Below are positions 13,981-21,875 of a stretch of 44,907 bases of DNA, piece by piece. Made by a program: the position numbers and the translations under genes. This stretch comes from a virus, in IMG/VR virus record IMGVR_UViG_3300005825_000009, positions 1 to 44,907 of that record; one strand, written 5' to 3'. The notes below the pieces were generated by a model. It saw only the letters and a program-made list of their open reading frames with translations. It was not told the DNA's origin and did not search any database. Numbering within the stretch: the first letter of the stretch is position 1; each line of letters begins with the position of its first letter.

Positions 13981-15321
13981 ATGGAATCTATTGACGAGGT
14001 AACGAATCCATTTATCCGTGCGCATCTTGCTTATACGGAGGATACGGAACCGCCAAAGTTAATGCACATTTGGTCAGCATTGGCAGCGGCTAGTGCTAGC
14101 ATGGGACGGCATGTCTGGTTTCCATTCGATATTGGCGATGTGTATCCGAATATATATACACTGCTGGTCGGGCCGCCTGCCACCAGAAAAAGCACGGCCA
14201 TCAAACTGGCTTCGGATTTCGTGCGTGCGCATACGGATGTGCGCTTTGCACCCGACGATACCGCCGGGCAACGGCAAGGATTGATTACTGCGCTTGGCGC
14301 CATTAGCGACGAAGAAGAGGACGAAGAGAATCGCGCACTAGATGCTGGTGATGTAGTGGCAATGGGCGATATCTTGGCGAATAAGGAGGTGGAGATAAAC
14401 AATGTGGATAAGCACGTCATGTTTATCTGCGCTAAAGAATGGGGTAGCTTTATGGGCCAGAACAACCTGGACCTTACGCGCTTCCTTATTCGCCTATATG
14501 ATGGAGACGATTACAAGTACGGGCTACGCCGCGATATGGCCACGTTGACCAATCCGTTGGCAACTATGATAGGCGGGACCACGCCAACAGATATCAGTAC
14601 CCTGTTACCGGCAGAAGCCATCGGCCAGGGTTTCATGTCGCGCATCATAATGGTATTCGGCGCGACGAAACATAAGGATGTGCCCCGTCCGAAATTAGAC
14701 CAGGGTCTGAAAAAGGCACTTGGCGAAGTCTACAGTTGGCTATGGTACGAGATGCGTGGTGCAATGCGAGAATCTGCCACTGCCGCCGGAATGTTTGACA
14801 CCCTATACTCGCACCGAGTGAAGATTCACGATAACCGTTTCATGTATTATGCCGAGCGCCGCCAGATTCATTTGCTCAAGGTGAGCATGTTACTCGCGGC
14901 CGTTCGCGGTAGTTACGAGATTGAACCGCAGGATGTATACGAGGCTCACGGATTGCTGCACCTGACGGAGCAGTACATGCCGGATGCACTTGGCGAATAT
15001 GGTCTATCACCGCTGGCACGCGCCAAGCAGAAGATGGTAGAGTTCATTCGCGGCGCGGGACAGCCAGTGACCGATGTCGTTCTTTGGACGGTAATGCAGC
15101 GGGATATGAAACAGATTGACTACCGGACTTCATTGGCGGGCCTCGTCAACGCTGGCAAAATCGCACAGGTTACAACTACACTGGGTTCGGCGTTTGTCTA
15201 TAAAGACGACTTGCGAGAGGCCGTGGAGTTTACGCCTGTTGATGACGATGTGTTGAGTATTCTCACTGGCAACGACCCGCCACCACTTCCGCTCGATAAT
15301 GTGGCTAACACGGAGAAATGA
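13981..15321 (+). CDS. DUF3987-like P-loop ATPase, putative replication helicase/primase-associated
   Basis: A 446-aa protein. The Walker A region is GPPATRKST (residues 64-72), where Arg stands in place of the Gly before Lys. A Walker B-like strand HVMFICAKEWGSFMG (Glu or Asp partner) follows, then LYDGDDYKYGLRRDMATLTNP, the TTPTDISTLLP segment and GQGFMSRIIMVFG with a probable arginine finger. This is the order seen in phage DUF3987-type proteins, which are often fused to or next to primases. No primase catalytic core is visible here or elsewhere in the genome, so how primers are made is open. The ribosome site is weak (GGAA at about eight bases); the start could move. Confidence 0.72.
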   Translation: MESIDEVTNPFIRAHLAYTEDTEPPKLMHIWSALAAASASMGRHVWFPFDIGDVYPNIYTLLVGPPATRKSTAIKLASDFVRAHTDVRFAPDDTAGQRQGLITALGAISDEEEDEENRALDAGDVVAMGDILANKEVEINNVDKHVMFICAKEWGSFMGQNNLDLTRFLIRLYDGDDYKYGLRRDMATLTNPLATMIGGTTPTDISTLLPAEAIGQGFMSRIIMVFGATKHKDVPRPKLDQGLKKALGEVYSWLWYEMRGAMRESATAAGMFDTLYSHRVKIHDNRFMYYAERRQIHLLKVSMLLAAVRGSYEIEPQDVYEAHGLLHLTEQYMPDALGEYGLSPLARAKQKMVEFIRGAGQPVTDVVLWTVMQRDMKQIDYRTSLAGLVNAGKIAQVTTTLGSAFVYKDDLREAVEFTPVDDDVLSILTGNDPPPLPLDNVANTEK

Positions 15322-15324
15322 GTC

Positions 15325-15636
15325 ATGCCTGTATACAGACAGTACACGTTCTGTGTGAACTGCAAGAACTTTGAGCAGCACGACCTTGAGACGTTTGCGT
15401 TGCTACGGCCAATCGACCTGGACCGAGATTGGCGGTTCAACTTTTGCAACGCAGTCGATGCGCCACACAAGTCTTTATTAGATTACACTACCGGACGGGA
15501 GGTGTTCTATAACGGCAAACCCTTGCCACATACAGTAGAGGTGAATCCCACGGGGCAGTGTCCGTACTATGAGGCAAGCAAGACAAGCGATACCATTCCA
15601 GGCAAACCGCCAAGACCGCCTGGCCCACCGAGATAG
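15325..15636 (+). CDS. Small Cys-containing protein with Pro-rich tail, unknown
   Basis: A 103-aa protein starting three bases after the ATPase gene stop. It has FCVNCKNFE near the N-terminus, FCNAVDAPHKSL in the middle and QCPYYEA near the C-terminus, so four cysteines that could bind a metal. The tail is Pro-rich (IPGKPPRPPGPPR). The layout C-x-x-C, C, C-P-Y-Y resembles small phage proteins of unknown role. There is no signal peptide. Confidence 0.72.
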   Translation: MPVYRQYTFCVNCKNFEQHDLETFALLRPIDLDRDWRFNFCNAVDAPHKSLLDYTTGREVFYNGKPLPHTVEVNPTGQCPYYEASKTSDTIPGKPPRPPGPPR

Positions 15637-15652
15637 CCATAGGAGGAACACG

Positions 15653-15949
15653 ATGAAAGCAATCGTGACAATCGTTCTCATCACCAGTTTGGCAACTACC
15701 GGGTGCGCTGTCGCGCAATCTAGCGACGCACTCGATACGCTGGTGGGCCAGGTAGAGACGCGCGCTGCCACAGTGGCAGATAAGAGTCTCCGACTTGGCT
15801 TCCGCCTACTGTGTGTTGTTGCCAGCCAAGGTTCGCTGGACCGCTACTTCGGCGATGATGAGAAAAGCAAACAAGCGTACGACGCGCTTTGCCGGGTGTT
15901 CAAGGAAGGGGAAGGCAAGCATTTTCCCCTGGCGGAGGAAAAGCAGTGA
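15653..15949 (+). CDS. Exported or lipoprotein-like small protein
   Basis: A 98-aa protein with a perfect AGGAGG (15641-15646) six bases before the ATG. The N-terminus is a signal sequence: MKAIVTIVLITSLATTGCAVAQ. The TTGC stretch could be a lipobox with a poor -3 residue; alternatively signal peptidase I cuts after AVA. The mature part is charged and helical with two cysteines (LLCVV, DALCRVF). Together with the next gene it forms a two-gene exported pair at the end of the rightward transcript, which suggests spanins or another envelope function. No sequence match to known spanins is claimed. Confidence 0.75.
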   Translation: MKAIVTIVLITSLATTGCAVAQSSDALDTLVGQVETRAATVADKSLRLGFRLLCVVASQGSLDRYFGDDEKSKQAYDALCRVFKEGEGKHFPLAEEKQ

Positions 15950-16299
15950 AAAACTATCGGGAAAAGAAAATGCTAACGAAACCAAACTGTGTCGATTGGG
16001 CATCGCTCATTCTGGTAATCACGCTGTTACTGATTTGCGTTGATGTGGCAGCGCAGGGCTGCGGTTCCTCTGGTCCATGTCCGCCAGATTTGCCGCAACT
16101 AGAACCGGCTCCACCGGCCGTGACAACGTTGCGAATTATCCCAACCGAGATATGGCGCTGTGACACGATTGATACCCCATGCCTCGGCGAACCGCCAACA
16201 CCAGGATGGATTCTTCTTCCACTGCAAGATCCGCGGCTGGTATGCGATGAAATTGAAGGCGACAGCATTCTACGCTGCGTCTTGCGCATCGCGGAGTGA
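15946..16299 (+). CDS. Exported Cys/Pro-rich protein, coupled to the lipoprotein-like gene
   Basis: A 117-aa protein starting at GTG 15946 in a GTGA overlap with the preceding gene, with GGAGG at about 15934-15938. A hydrophobic segment at residues 18-36 (WASLILVITLLLICVDVAA) looks like a signal peptide cut before QGCGSSG, or an anchor. The remainder is Pro-rich with about seven cysteines (CGSSGPCPPDLPQLEPAPP, RCDTIDTPC, LVCDE, LRCVL), fit for disulfides in the periplasm. It is the last rightward gene. An outer-membrane or periplasmic partner of the 15653 product is an inference from coupling. Confidence 0.72.
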   Translation: MKNYREKKMLTKPNCVDWASLILVITLLLICVDVAAQGCGSSGPCPPDLPQLEPAPPAVTTLRIIPTEIWRCDTIDTPCLGEPPTPGWILLPLQDPRLVCDEIEGDSILRCVLRIAE

Positions 16300-16310
16300 G
16301 TGGAGAGAGC

Positions 16311-16353
16311 AAATAAAAAAGGTTGTACCGGGGTGGACGACTCCGGTACAACC
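16311..16353 (-). terminator. Terminator of the leftward structural operon
   Basis: GGTTGTACCGG (16321-16331) and CCGGTACAACC (16343-16353) form a perfect 11-bp stem with an 11-nt loop. On the minus strand the stem is followed by TTTTTTATTT (complement of 16311-16320). This is a strong intrinsic terminator 36 bases after the last structural gene. On the plus strand no T-run follows, so the converging rightward transcript has no equally clear stop. Confidence 0.93.
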
Positions 16354-16388
16354 AAACTGACAGAATCGACTGAGGAGTCAAGCCGCTG

Positions 16389-19300
16389 TCAGAAGCCTTC
16401 ATCTGACAATGTAAGCAACCGTGCAATGCGGTTCTGGTCGGCGGAGTTACGCAACGCTTCTGCCAAATCCAGGTCGAGCTTGTTCGTTACACCACGCGTC
16501 ATCTGTGACACGAAGAACCGCTTAAATGTGTCAGGACGACCGCCGGCTCGCATGTAGTCGGCCAGCGCCTCTTCCACATCATCCGATTGCAAACTGCCAG
16601 ACCGCGCTTTGGCGATTAGATTTTCCCGCAGTCGCTCTTTGAGTTCAGACTGTGCGCGGAGTATTCCGCGATGGCGGCGGTTTTCCTGACGGAGTTCATT
16701 TGAAAAGAGAGGTTTGAACCCAATAGTTCTGGCAGCGATGCCAACACGGGTACGCGTATCTTCCTCGATAAGGTTATTGGAGAGGTCGGTGGCTTGTCCG
16801 GAGGCGAGTTCGAGGACATTACTGAGGCCCTTGTTGATGTTGGATGCTGCCAGAATCTGGGCAGCCTGAGTTGAATTCAGCCCGCGCTCTTGCACGACAC
16901 TGTCGAAGATTTCCAAACTTGTCCGCCAGGCACGTTCTGCCAAACGGAACGCGGCGATGGATTGCGTACCGATGCCGGATTCAAACGGCAAGCCTACGCC
17001 GGCACGCGGACCAATGGAGATACCGCCACTTGGGGAATCCCCCGGCAGTAAAGACGTGATTCCACGCGATAGCAGCGTGGACACACTGCCATTGAGGAAC
17101 ACGTCGGTGAAGGTGTCGCCAAATCCCTCACGCAGTCTATCAACTGGTGAGAGACTGCCATCATAGTTGGAGGTAAATACATTCATGTACCCCTCCACGC
17201 CAGGTAGTGACTCTGCGCCAAACAGAGAGGCTTGCAGGCCAAACTGGTAAGCCGCAGCACCTTTGCTTCCAGTCTCCACGATATTGAACATCCGTTGCAA
17301 GAAGTTCCACATGAAGGTGGTGAATAGTCCCAACGGCATACCGGCCGCACCTTGGAAGATAACGGGTCGGTTACTTGGCCGGAAGTCGGCAATAGTATTG
17401 TTGGCCTGGGCGTGTGCGAATGCCATTGCCGCGTTATCTTCCAGACCCAGACCCTTTTTCCCCATCTGATAGAATGTCATGAACGACAAACTACGGGCAA
17501 GGCGCTCCGTCTTATCGGTAACTACGGATGTCTTATCCGCCAACGACCGCAAATGACTCGTGACAAACTGCTGTCCTGTTCTCCCGTAGATATCCACCTG
17601 TTCCGCGGCAAACTGGTCGAAGAAGCCGCGTTTGCGCGCCTCTGCTGCCACGCGCCGGCCTTCCTCCGAGAAGAAGAATTGCATCCCTTCAATGATAGCG
17701 CGTGTTGGGCTAACATATGGCACGCCGCCTGGCGTTGTAGCGCCAAAGCCGGAAATGCGCTCCAGGTGCTCGGCAACAGATTCACCAGTCCGCCGCTCCA
17801 GCATCTTCAAAACAGGCGGCAACGTCGTTGCCAGTGACAGGATATTGACCAACCCCATGCCAACGTCGAACATGCGGATAGTGACAGCCGTGGTGATTTC
17901 ATTGGAGCCAGCAGCGTGCCGCCTCAACTCGGGCGGGATGCGCGCAACATCCGTGCGGTTGAGGTAATCCATCATATCGTTAAATGGCTGATGCGTACTC
18001 GGCAACGCTTCCTTCAATTCCCGGTATGCTTGCGGGTCGCCGCCAGTGGCTCGCTGGGCGGCCGTTGTTGCCACACCTCGCGCACTTGCCATTGCATCCC
18101 AGATGGCGGTCATTGCCTTATCATAGTTGGTCTCTACTGCCAGCAACGTACGGCCGATAATGCTATCAGCTGCGAGATTCTGTGTGCCGACAAGACGGTT
18201 AGCCACTAGAGAGAACACGGAGTCGCTACGATTAGCAAATCCTGCCGCGGCATTTTGCAGGTTTAGGTAGTTCAGTTCTGGCTCGAAAAGGGTAAGCCGT
18301 GCTTCGCGTGTCACATCGCTGAAACCCCGCAACAGGGATTCCATCATGGATTGTACAGCAAGCGGGCCCGTTTCCGTAACCTCGCCAAACGATTTGCCTT
18401 TCGATGGCCCTGTCTGCGCCCACGGGCGGCTAAAGTCCTTCATATCAAAGAAGGCTTCCAGCTTAGCGTCATAGTAGCGCGCTATATCCTGCTGATTAAC
18501 CTTCGTCAGAAAGACACCGTTGCGCTTGGCTTCGTCGATTTCCTTCTGTGCACGGGCGAGCGCTTGCTTTGGCGTAGCACCGCCCACGACAGTTTTCACA
18601 TTTTGCGCCGAATCAAGCAGATAGACGAGTTCCTTCGATTCCAGCACGCGAGCCGGCATATGCCAACGCTTGTGCTGCATCGGCCGCAAACCTTTCGCCA
18701 CGCGTAGAGCATTCGATTCGGCCAACAGCGCCTGTGAGATTTCATCCACTGTCGAGATGGCATGAAATGCCGTTTCAGTAGCGCCGTATGTTACAGGACG
18801 CCCGGTTATCGGCATGAACACCTTGTTATTCTTGTCAATCGCGGGCATGTCCGTGCCAAACATTTCGCGCCAGATACGCCGATTCGTCACGGAATCTTTC
18901 AGCTCGAACTGGTAGACAGTTTTTCCATCGGCTGTGTATGGCACGGCTTCGGCAAGTTCCCAACCAGCGCCCATGGCATTACGCGCAACAGAAAACGACA
19001 ACAAGTCGGCCCTATGATTGCCGTCGATGAGGCGATTGATAACTTGCTGATGGCTAAGACCGGCGGGATTCGCCCGACTACGTGTCATCGAGTTCGGCGA
19101 TTGCAGCAAATGTTCCATCTGCTTTTCGCCAACCTTCTGTAACAAATCCGTAGCCTGGTCGATGGCCCGCGCACCTGGCATTTCACGCAGCCGGAATGCC
19201 TGCGTCACGAAGCCGGACGTCAATTTGCTACCAAGTAGCGTACCGTGGACGAGTTTCTGGATGCCATCTTTTGCCGCCTTGATGATAGCGGGCTGCTGTT

Positions 19301-21875
19301 CGGCCATCGTGGCAATAGCGGGAACCAGACGCGCGCCTGTTCGCGTGGACTGCTTGAGTTTCTCCATCACTGTCGCACGTTGGCGCATGGTGTACTGCAG
19401 CAAATCGCTACGGTCTGCACCCATTGACACCATATCCATGCGCATGACGCCAAGAATCGGCTTGCGATTCCGCGCCATTTGCAGCATGGTACCAGTGGTA
19501 GTGCCGACGAACGGACCATCGCTTTCTAGTGGGTCCACATACTGGCGCAACCGAACACGCAGTTCCTCCATGTTCTTCGCAAGTGATTCGAGCTTGACAG
19601 TTATGCCATCCACGCGTTGCGACTCAAAGAAAGTCAGCAACGGGTGATTATCTCGCGGCAGGTTCAGCGCGCGTGCCACATTATCGAGGTTGCCATAGAT
19701 ATGGCGCTCCTCGCCGCGTAAATGGGCTTCATCGGCCATATTGCGAAGTTGCTGATAGGCATCGAACTTCTTGCTCAGGCTGAGGTAGCGAATGTCATCA
19801 ACGCTATCAATACTGTCGGACAATTCTCTAGCGAGGCGCTCGTCTCCAAATTTGGCGGCAAGCTCTTCAAGATAATCCAACTTCGTGAAGTGGTCCGAGC
19901 TGCGCACGCTGAGTCCTACCGGAAACGTCTCGGGCGTAACTCGGTCGATGTGCGATTGCAGTCCATCCCAAACGGCAGTCTTGGCCTCGTGGTCAAGCGC
20001 AATGAAAGCCCCGCCATCCATTGACTGCCGGCCACGCGGCTGGAAAAGCAAACGACCCTTCGCATCCAAACCGTATGCCTGCTCACGAGCAATTGTCACG
20101 GGAATGCGGAAGTTATCCGTTGGCGTCATGGATGCCAACGAATCGAACTCGTCAATGACATAGCCGACGAAGGACGGTTCTTTAATCTGCGACTGGAAGG
20201 CTTTGACTTCTGGCGTGACGGGTAGACTGGCCAAAACACCACGCAGTTTCTGCCGAAGTTCGTTGGCGTTACGGACATTCAGCGATTTGTTGACATCGGG
20301 CTGGCTGTATTTGATGGCCTCTAGCGCTGGATTCCGCTGCGTCAGCCCTTCGGGAATGTGCGTAATGGGAATCTCGACAGCACCAGTTTCCGAAATTGTC
20401 ACCTCATGACCGCTAACGCGGATGAGCGCCTGTTTGTCAGGCAGCTGTGCAATCTTGCGTTCGCCATCCTGAAAGATGGCTGCACGTGTACGCGTGACTG
20501 AGGTAGAGCCGTCAATCTCAAACAGCGTTGTCGTCAACTGCGAAACTGTAGCCAACTCCGCCTGCGTTTTGCTGGCTTGTTGCCGCAACTTCGTGAACTT
20601 CCGCGAGCCGCGCTCGTTCTGTTTTGTTAACGCGGTCATTTCCGCAGATATATCCGAGAGTGTAGCCTTCAACTCAGCCATGCGCGTGTCGATGGCAATA
20701 TTCACGGATGCCGCTGAACGAGTCGCAAAATCCTCAAACGACGTGGCGCCAGATGCAGCACTCGGGTCGTTGCGTAGCACCTCACGGATGGTGTTAACCG
20801 CGGGGCCATCCGCAGACATATCGTAACTGCGCGTGATATCCGTATGCGGAGAGTCACTGCCGATTTTGACAATGACGTCCTTCATGCGTTGTGCAGTGGC
20901 AGAATCAGCACTTTGCGTAGCAGAAACGGAGAGTTCATCCTGGGCTTGCCGAACCGCCGTCGCTTGTTCTGCAATATCCTCGCGATAATGCGCCAACCAG
21001 GTCAGCGCCGCGTGCCTGTCCCCGGAGATTTGCGCCTGAATATCGACGAAGGGTATTTTGCCCGGATTGGTAGCATCCTTTGTGACCGAGCCAGCCGCTT
21101 GCTGAATACCCCGCTTGAGGACAAAATTGGCATGAGCCAGGGCTGCCACGCCAAAGATAGCATTGGTGCCGCCGAAGAAAAGCGCGTGGTCCATGAGCGA
21201 CATTTCATCCGGAAACAGGAAGTCGCTAGAGTGCATGGTGGCAGCGATGGCAGCATCAGCCGCCACATTCTCGATAAGCGTGTCTGCCACTGACCGACCG
21301 ATTAATTTCCGGTTTTGCCGGATGAATTCCTGGTCGATTGCGAGGTTACGCACCTGGGGTTTGCTGGCCAGGACGCGCGAACGTTGATAGGCTTCCTCGA
21401 AAAGTTTGGCGTTGGTCTGGCCCGTTGAAAGGAACGGAGCGGCCTTATCGCCGAATACACGAGTGGCCAGTTTCCCGATGACACCTGTCGTGCGCACAGC
21501 TTTGACAGCTAGCATACCGGGGACGAAGGCGCCGCCGATATCGCCAACGGCACCGAGGACAGCCCGATTGTCGCTGAAGTAATCGCCGAAATCTGGGAAT
21601 TTCTCCTTGAGCGCATTTTCCATCGTCGCATCGTCAATGAGACCAAACGATTCGGCGAAGGTGTCAATTGCAGAGAGCAATACCCCTGGTAGCAAATAGC
21701 CAGCGCTTTCTAGCCAGCTACGCTGCTTCTCGTACATTTGAAATTGCGCGCCCATTAACTCAGTGGTGCTCTCATCGAAAGCTGCCACTGGGTTGTACCC
21801 ACGCATATCCAACAACCGTTGGTCCGCGGGATGGAACTGGAAAGCGGCATTAAAGCCGTTGTCAAGCGTTTCCAT
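16389..21875 (-). CDS. Very large internal virion / DNA ejection protein
   Basis: An 1828-aa protein, the largest of the genome, at the promoter-distal end of the structural operon, where podoviruses carry internal core proteins such as T7 gp16. Near the N-terminus lies a hydrophobic stretch (AVGDIGGAFVPGMLAVKAVR), then long Ala/Gln/Glu-rich helical regions (about residues 390-440 look coiled-coil). Near the C-terminus are aromatic and hydrophobic segments (PLGLFTTFMWNFLQRMF, IRMFDVGMGLVNILSLATTLPP) that might insert into membranes. I see no lysozyme or transglycosylase signature and no polymerase motif. It probably helps DNA transport through the envelope. It overlaps the upstream gene by one base (TAATG). 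Confidence 0.8.
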   Translation of the reverse strand: METLDNGFNAAFQFHPADQRLLDMRGYNPVAAFDESTTELMGAQFQMYEKQRSWLESAGYLLPGVLLSAIDTFAESFGLIDDATMENALKEKFPDFGDYFSDNRAVLGAVGDIGGAFVPGMLAVKAVRTTGVIGKLATRVFGDKAAPFLSTGQTNAKLFEEAYQRSRVLASKPQVRNLAIDQEFIRQNRKLIGRSVADTLIENVAADAAIAATMHSSDFLFPDEMSLMDHALFFGGTNAIFGVAALAHANFVLKRGIQQAAGSVTKDATNPGKIPFVDIQAQISGDRHAALTWLAHYREDIAEQATAVRQAQDELSVSATQSADSATAQRMKDVIVKIGSDSPHTDITRSYDMSADGPAVNTIREVLRNDPSAASGATSFEDFATRSAASVNIAIDTRMAELKATLSDISAEMTALTKQNERGSRKFTKLRQQASKTQAELATVSQLTTTLFEIDGSTSVTRTRAAIFQDGERKIAQLPDKQALIRVSGHEVTISETGAVEIPITHIPEGLTQRNPALEAIKYSQPDVNKSLNVRNANELRQKLRGVLASLPVTPEVKAFQSQIKEPSFVGYVIDEFDSLASMTPTDNFRIPVTIAREQAYGLDAKGRLLFQPRGRQSMDGGAFIALDHEAKTAVWDGLQSHIDRVTPETFPVGLSVRSSDHFTKLDYLEELAAKFGDERLARELSDSIDSVDDIRYLSLSKKFDAYQQLRNMADEAHLRGEERHIYGNLDNVARALNLPRDNHPLLTFFESQRVDGITVKLESLAKNMEELRVRLRQYVDPLESDGPFVGTTTGTMLQMARNRKPILGVMRMDMVSMGADRSDLLQYTMRQRATVMEKLKQSTRTGARLVPAIATMAEQQPAIIKAAKDGIQKLVHGTLLGSKLTSGFVTQAFRLREMPGARAIDQATDLLQKVGEKQMEHLLQSPNSMTRSRANPAGLSHQQVINRLIDGNHRADLLSFSVARNAMGAGWELAEAVPYTADGKTVYQFELKDSVTNRRIWREMFGTDMPAIDKNNKVFMPITGRPVTYGATETAFHAISTVDEISQALLAESNALRVAKGLRPMQHKRWHMPARVLESKELVYLLDSAQNVKTVVGGATPKQALARAQKEIDEAKRNGVFLTKVNQQDIARYYDAKLEAFFDMKDFSRPWAQTGPSKGKSFGEVTETGPLAVQSMMESLLRGFSDVTREARLTLFEPELNYLNLQNAAAGFANRSDSVFSLVANRLVGTQNLAADSIIGRTLLAVETNYDKAMTAIWDAMASARGVATTAAQRATGGDPQAYRELKEALPSTHQPFNDMMDYLNRTDVARIPPELRRHAAGSNEITTAVTIRMFDVGMGLVNILSLATTLPPVLKMLERRTGESVAEHLERISGFGATTPGGVPYVSPTRAIIEGMQFFFSEEGRRVAAEARKRGFFDQFAAEQVDIYGRTGQQFVTSHLRSLADKTSVVTDKTERLARSLSFMTFYQMGKKGLGLEDNAAMAFAHAQANNTIADFRPSNRPVIFQGAAGMPLGLFTTFMWNFLQRMFNIVETGSKGAAAYQFGLQASLFGAESLPGVEGYMNVFTSNYDGSLSPVDRLREGFGDTFTDVFLNGSVSTLLSRGITSLLPGDSPSGGISIGPRAGVGLPFESGIGTQSIAAFRLAERAWRTSLEIFDSVVQERGLNSTQAAQILAASNINKGLSNVLELASGQATDLSNNLIEEDTRTRVGIAARTIGFKPLFSNELRQENRRHRGILRAQSELKERLRENLIAKARSGSLQSDDVEEALADYMRAGGRPDTFKRFFVSQMTRGVTNKLDLDLAEALRNSADQNRIARLLTLSDEGF

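Noticed and set aside
16844-21853. Numerous open frames on the plus strand opposite the 1828-aa gene
   Set aside because: They are antisense to a long continuous frame, lack ribosome sites and have atypical residue use; they are shadows.
16389-21875. Virion RNA polymerase of the N4 type
   Set aside because: The size is suggestive, but no T7-like RNA polymerase motifs (catalytic Asp in motifs A and C, Tyr/Lys of motif B) are visible.
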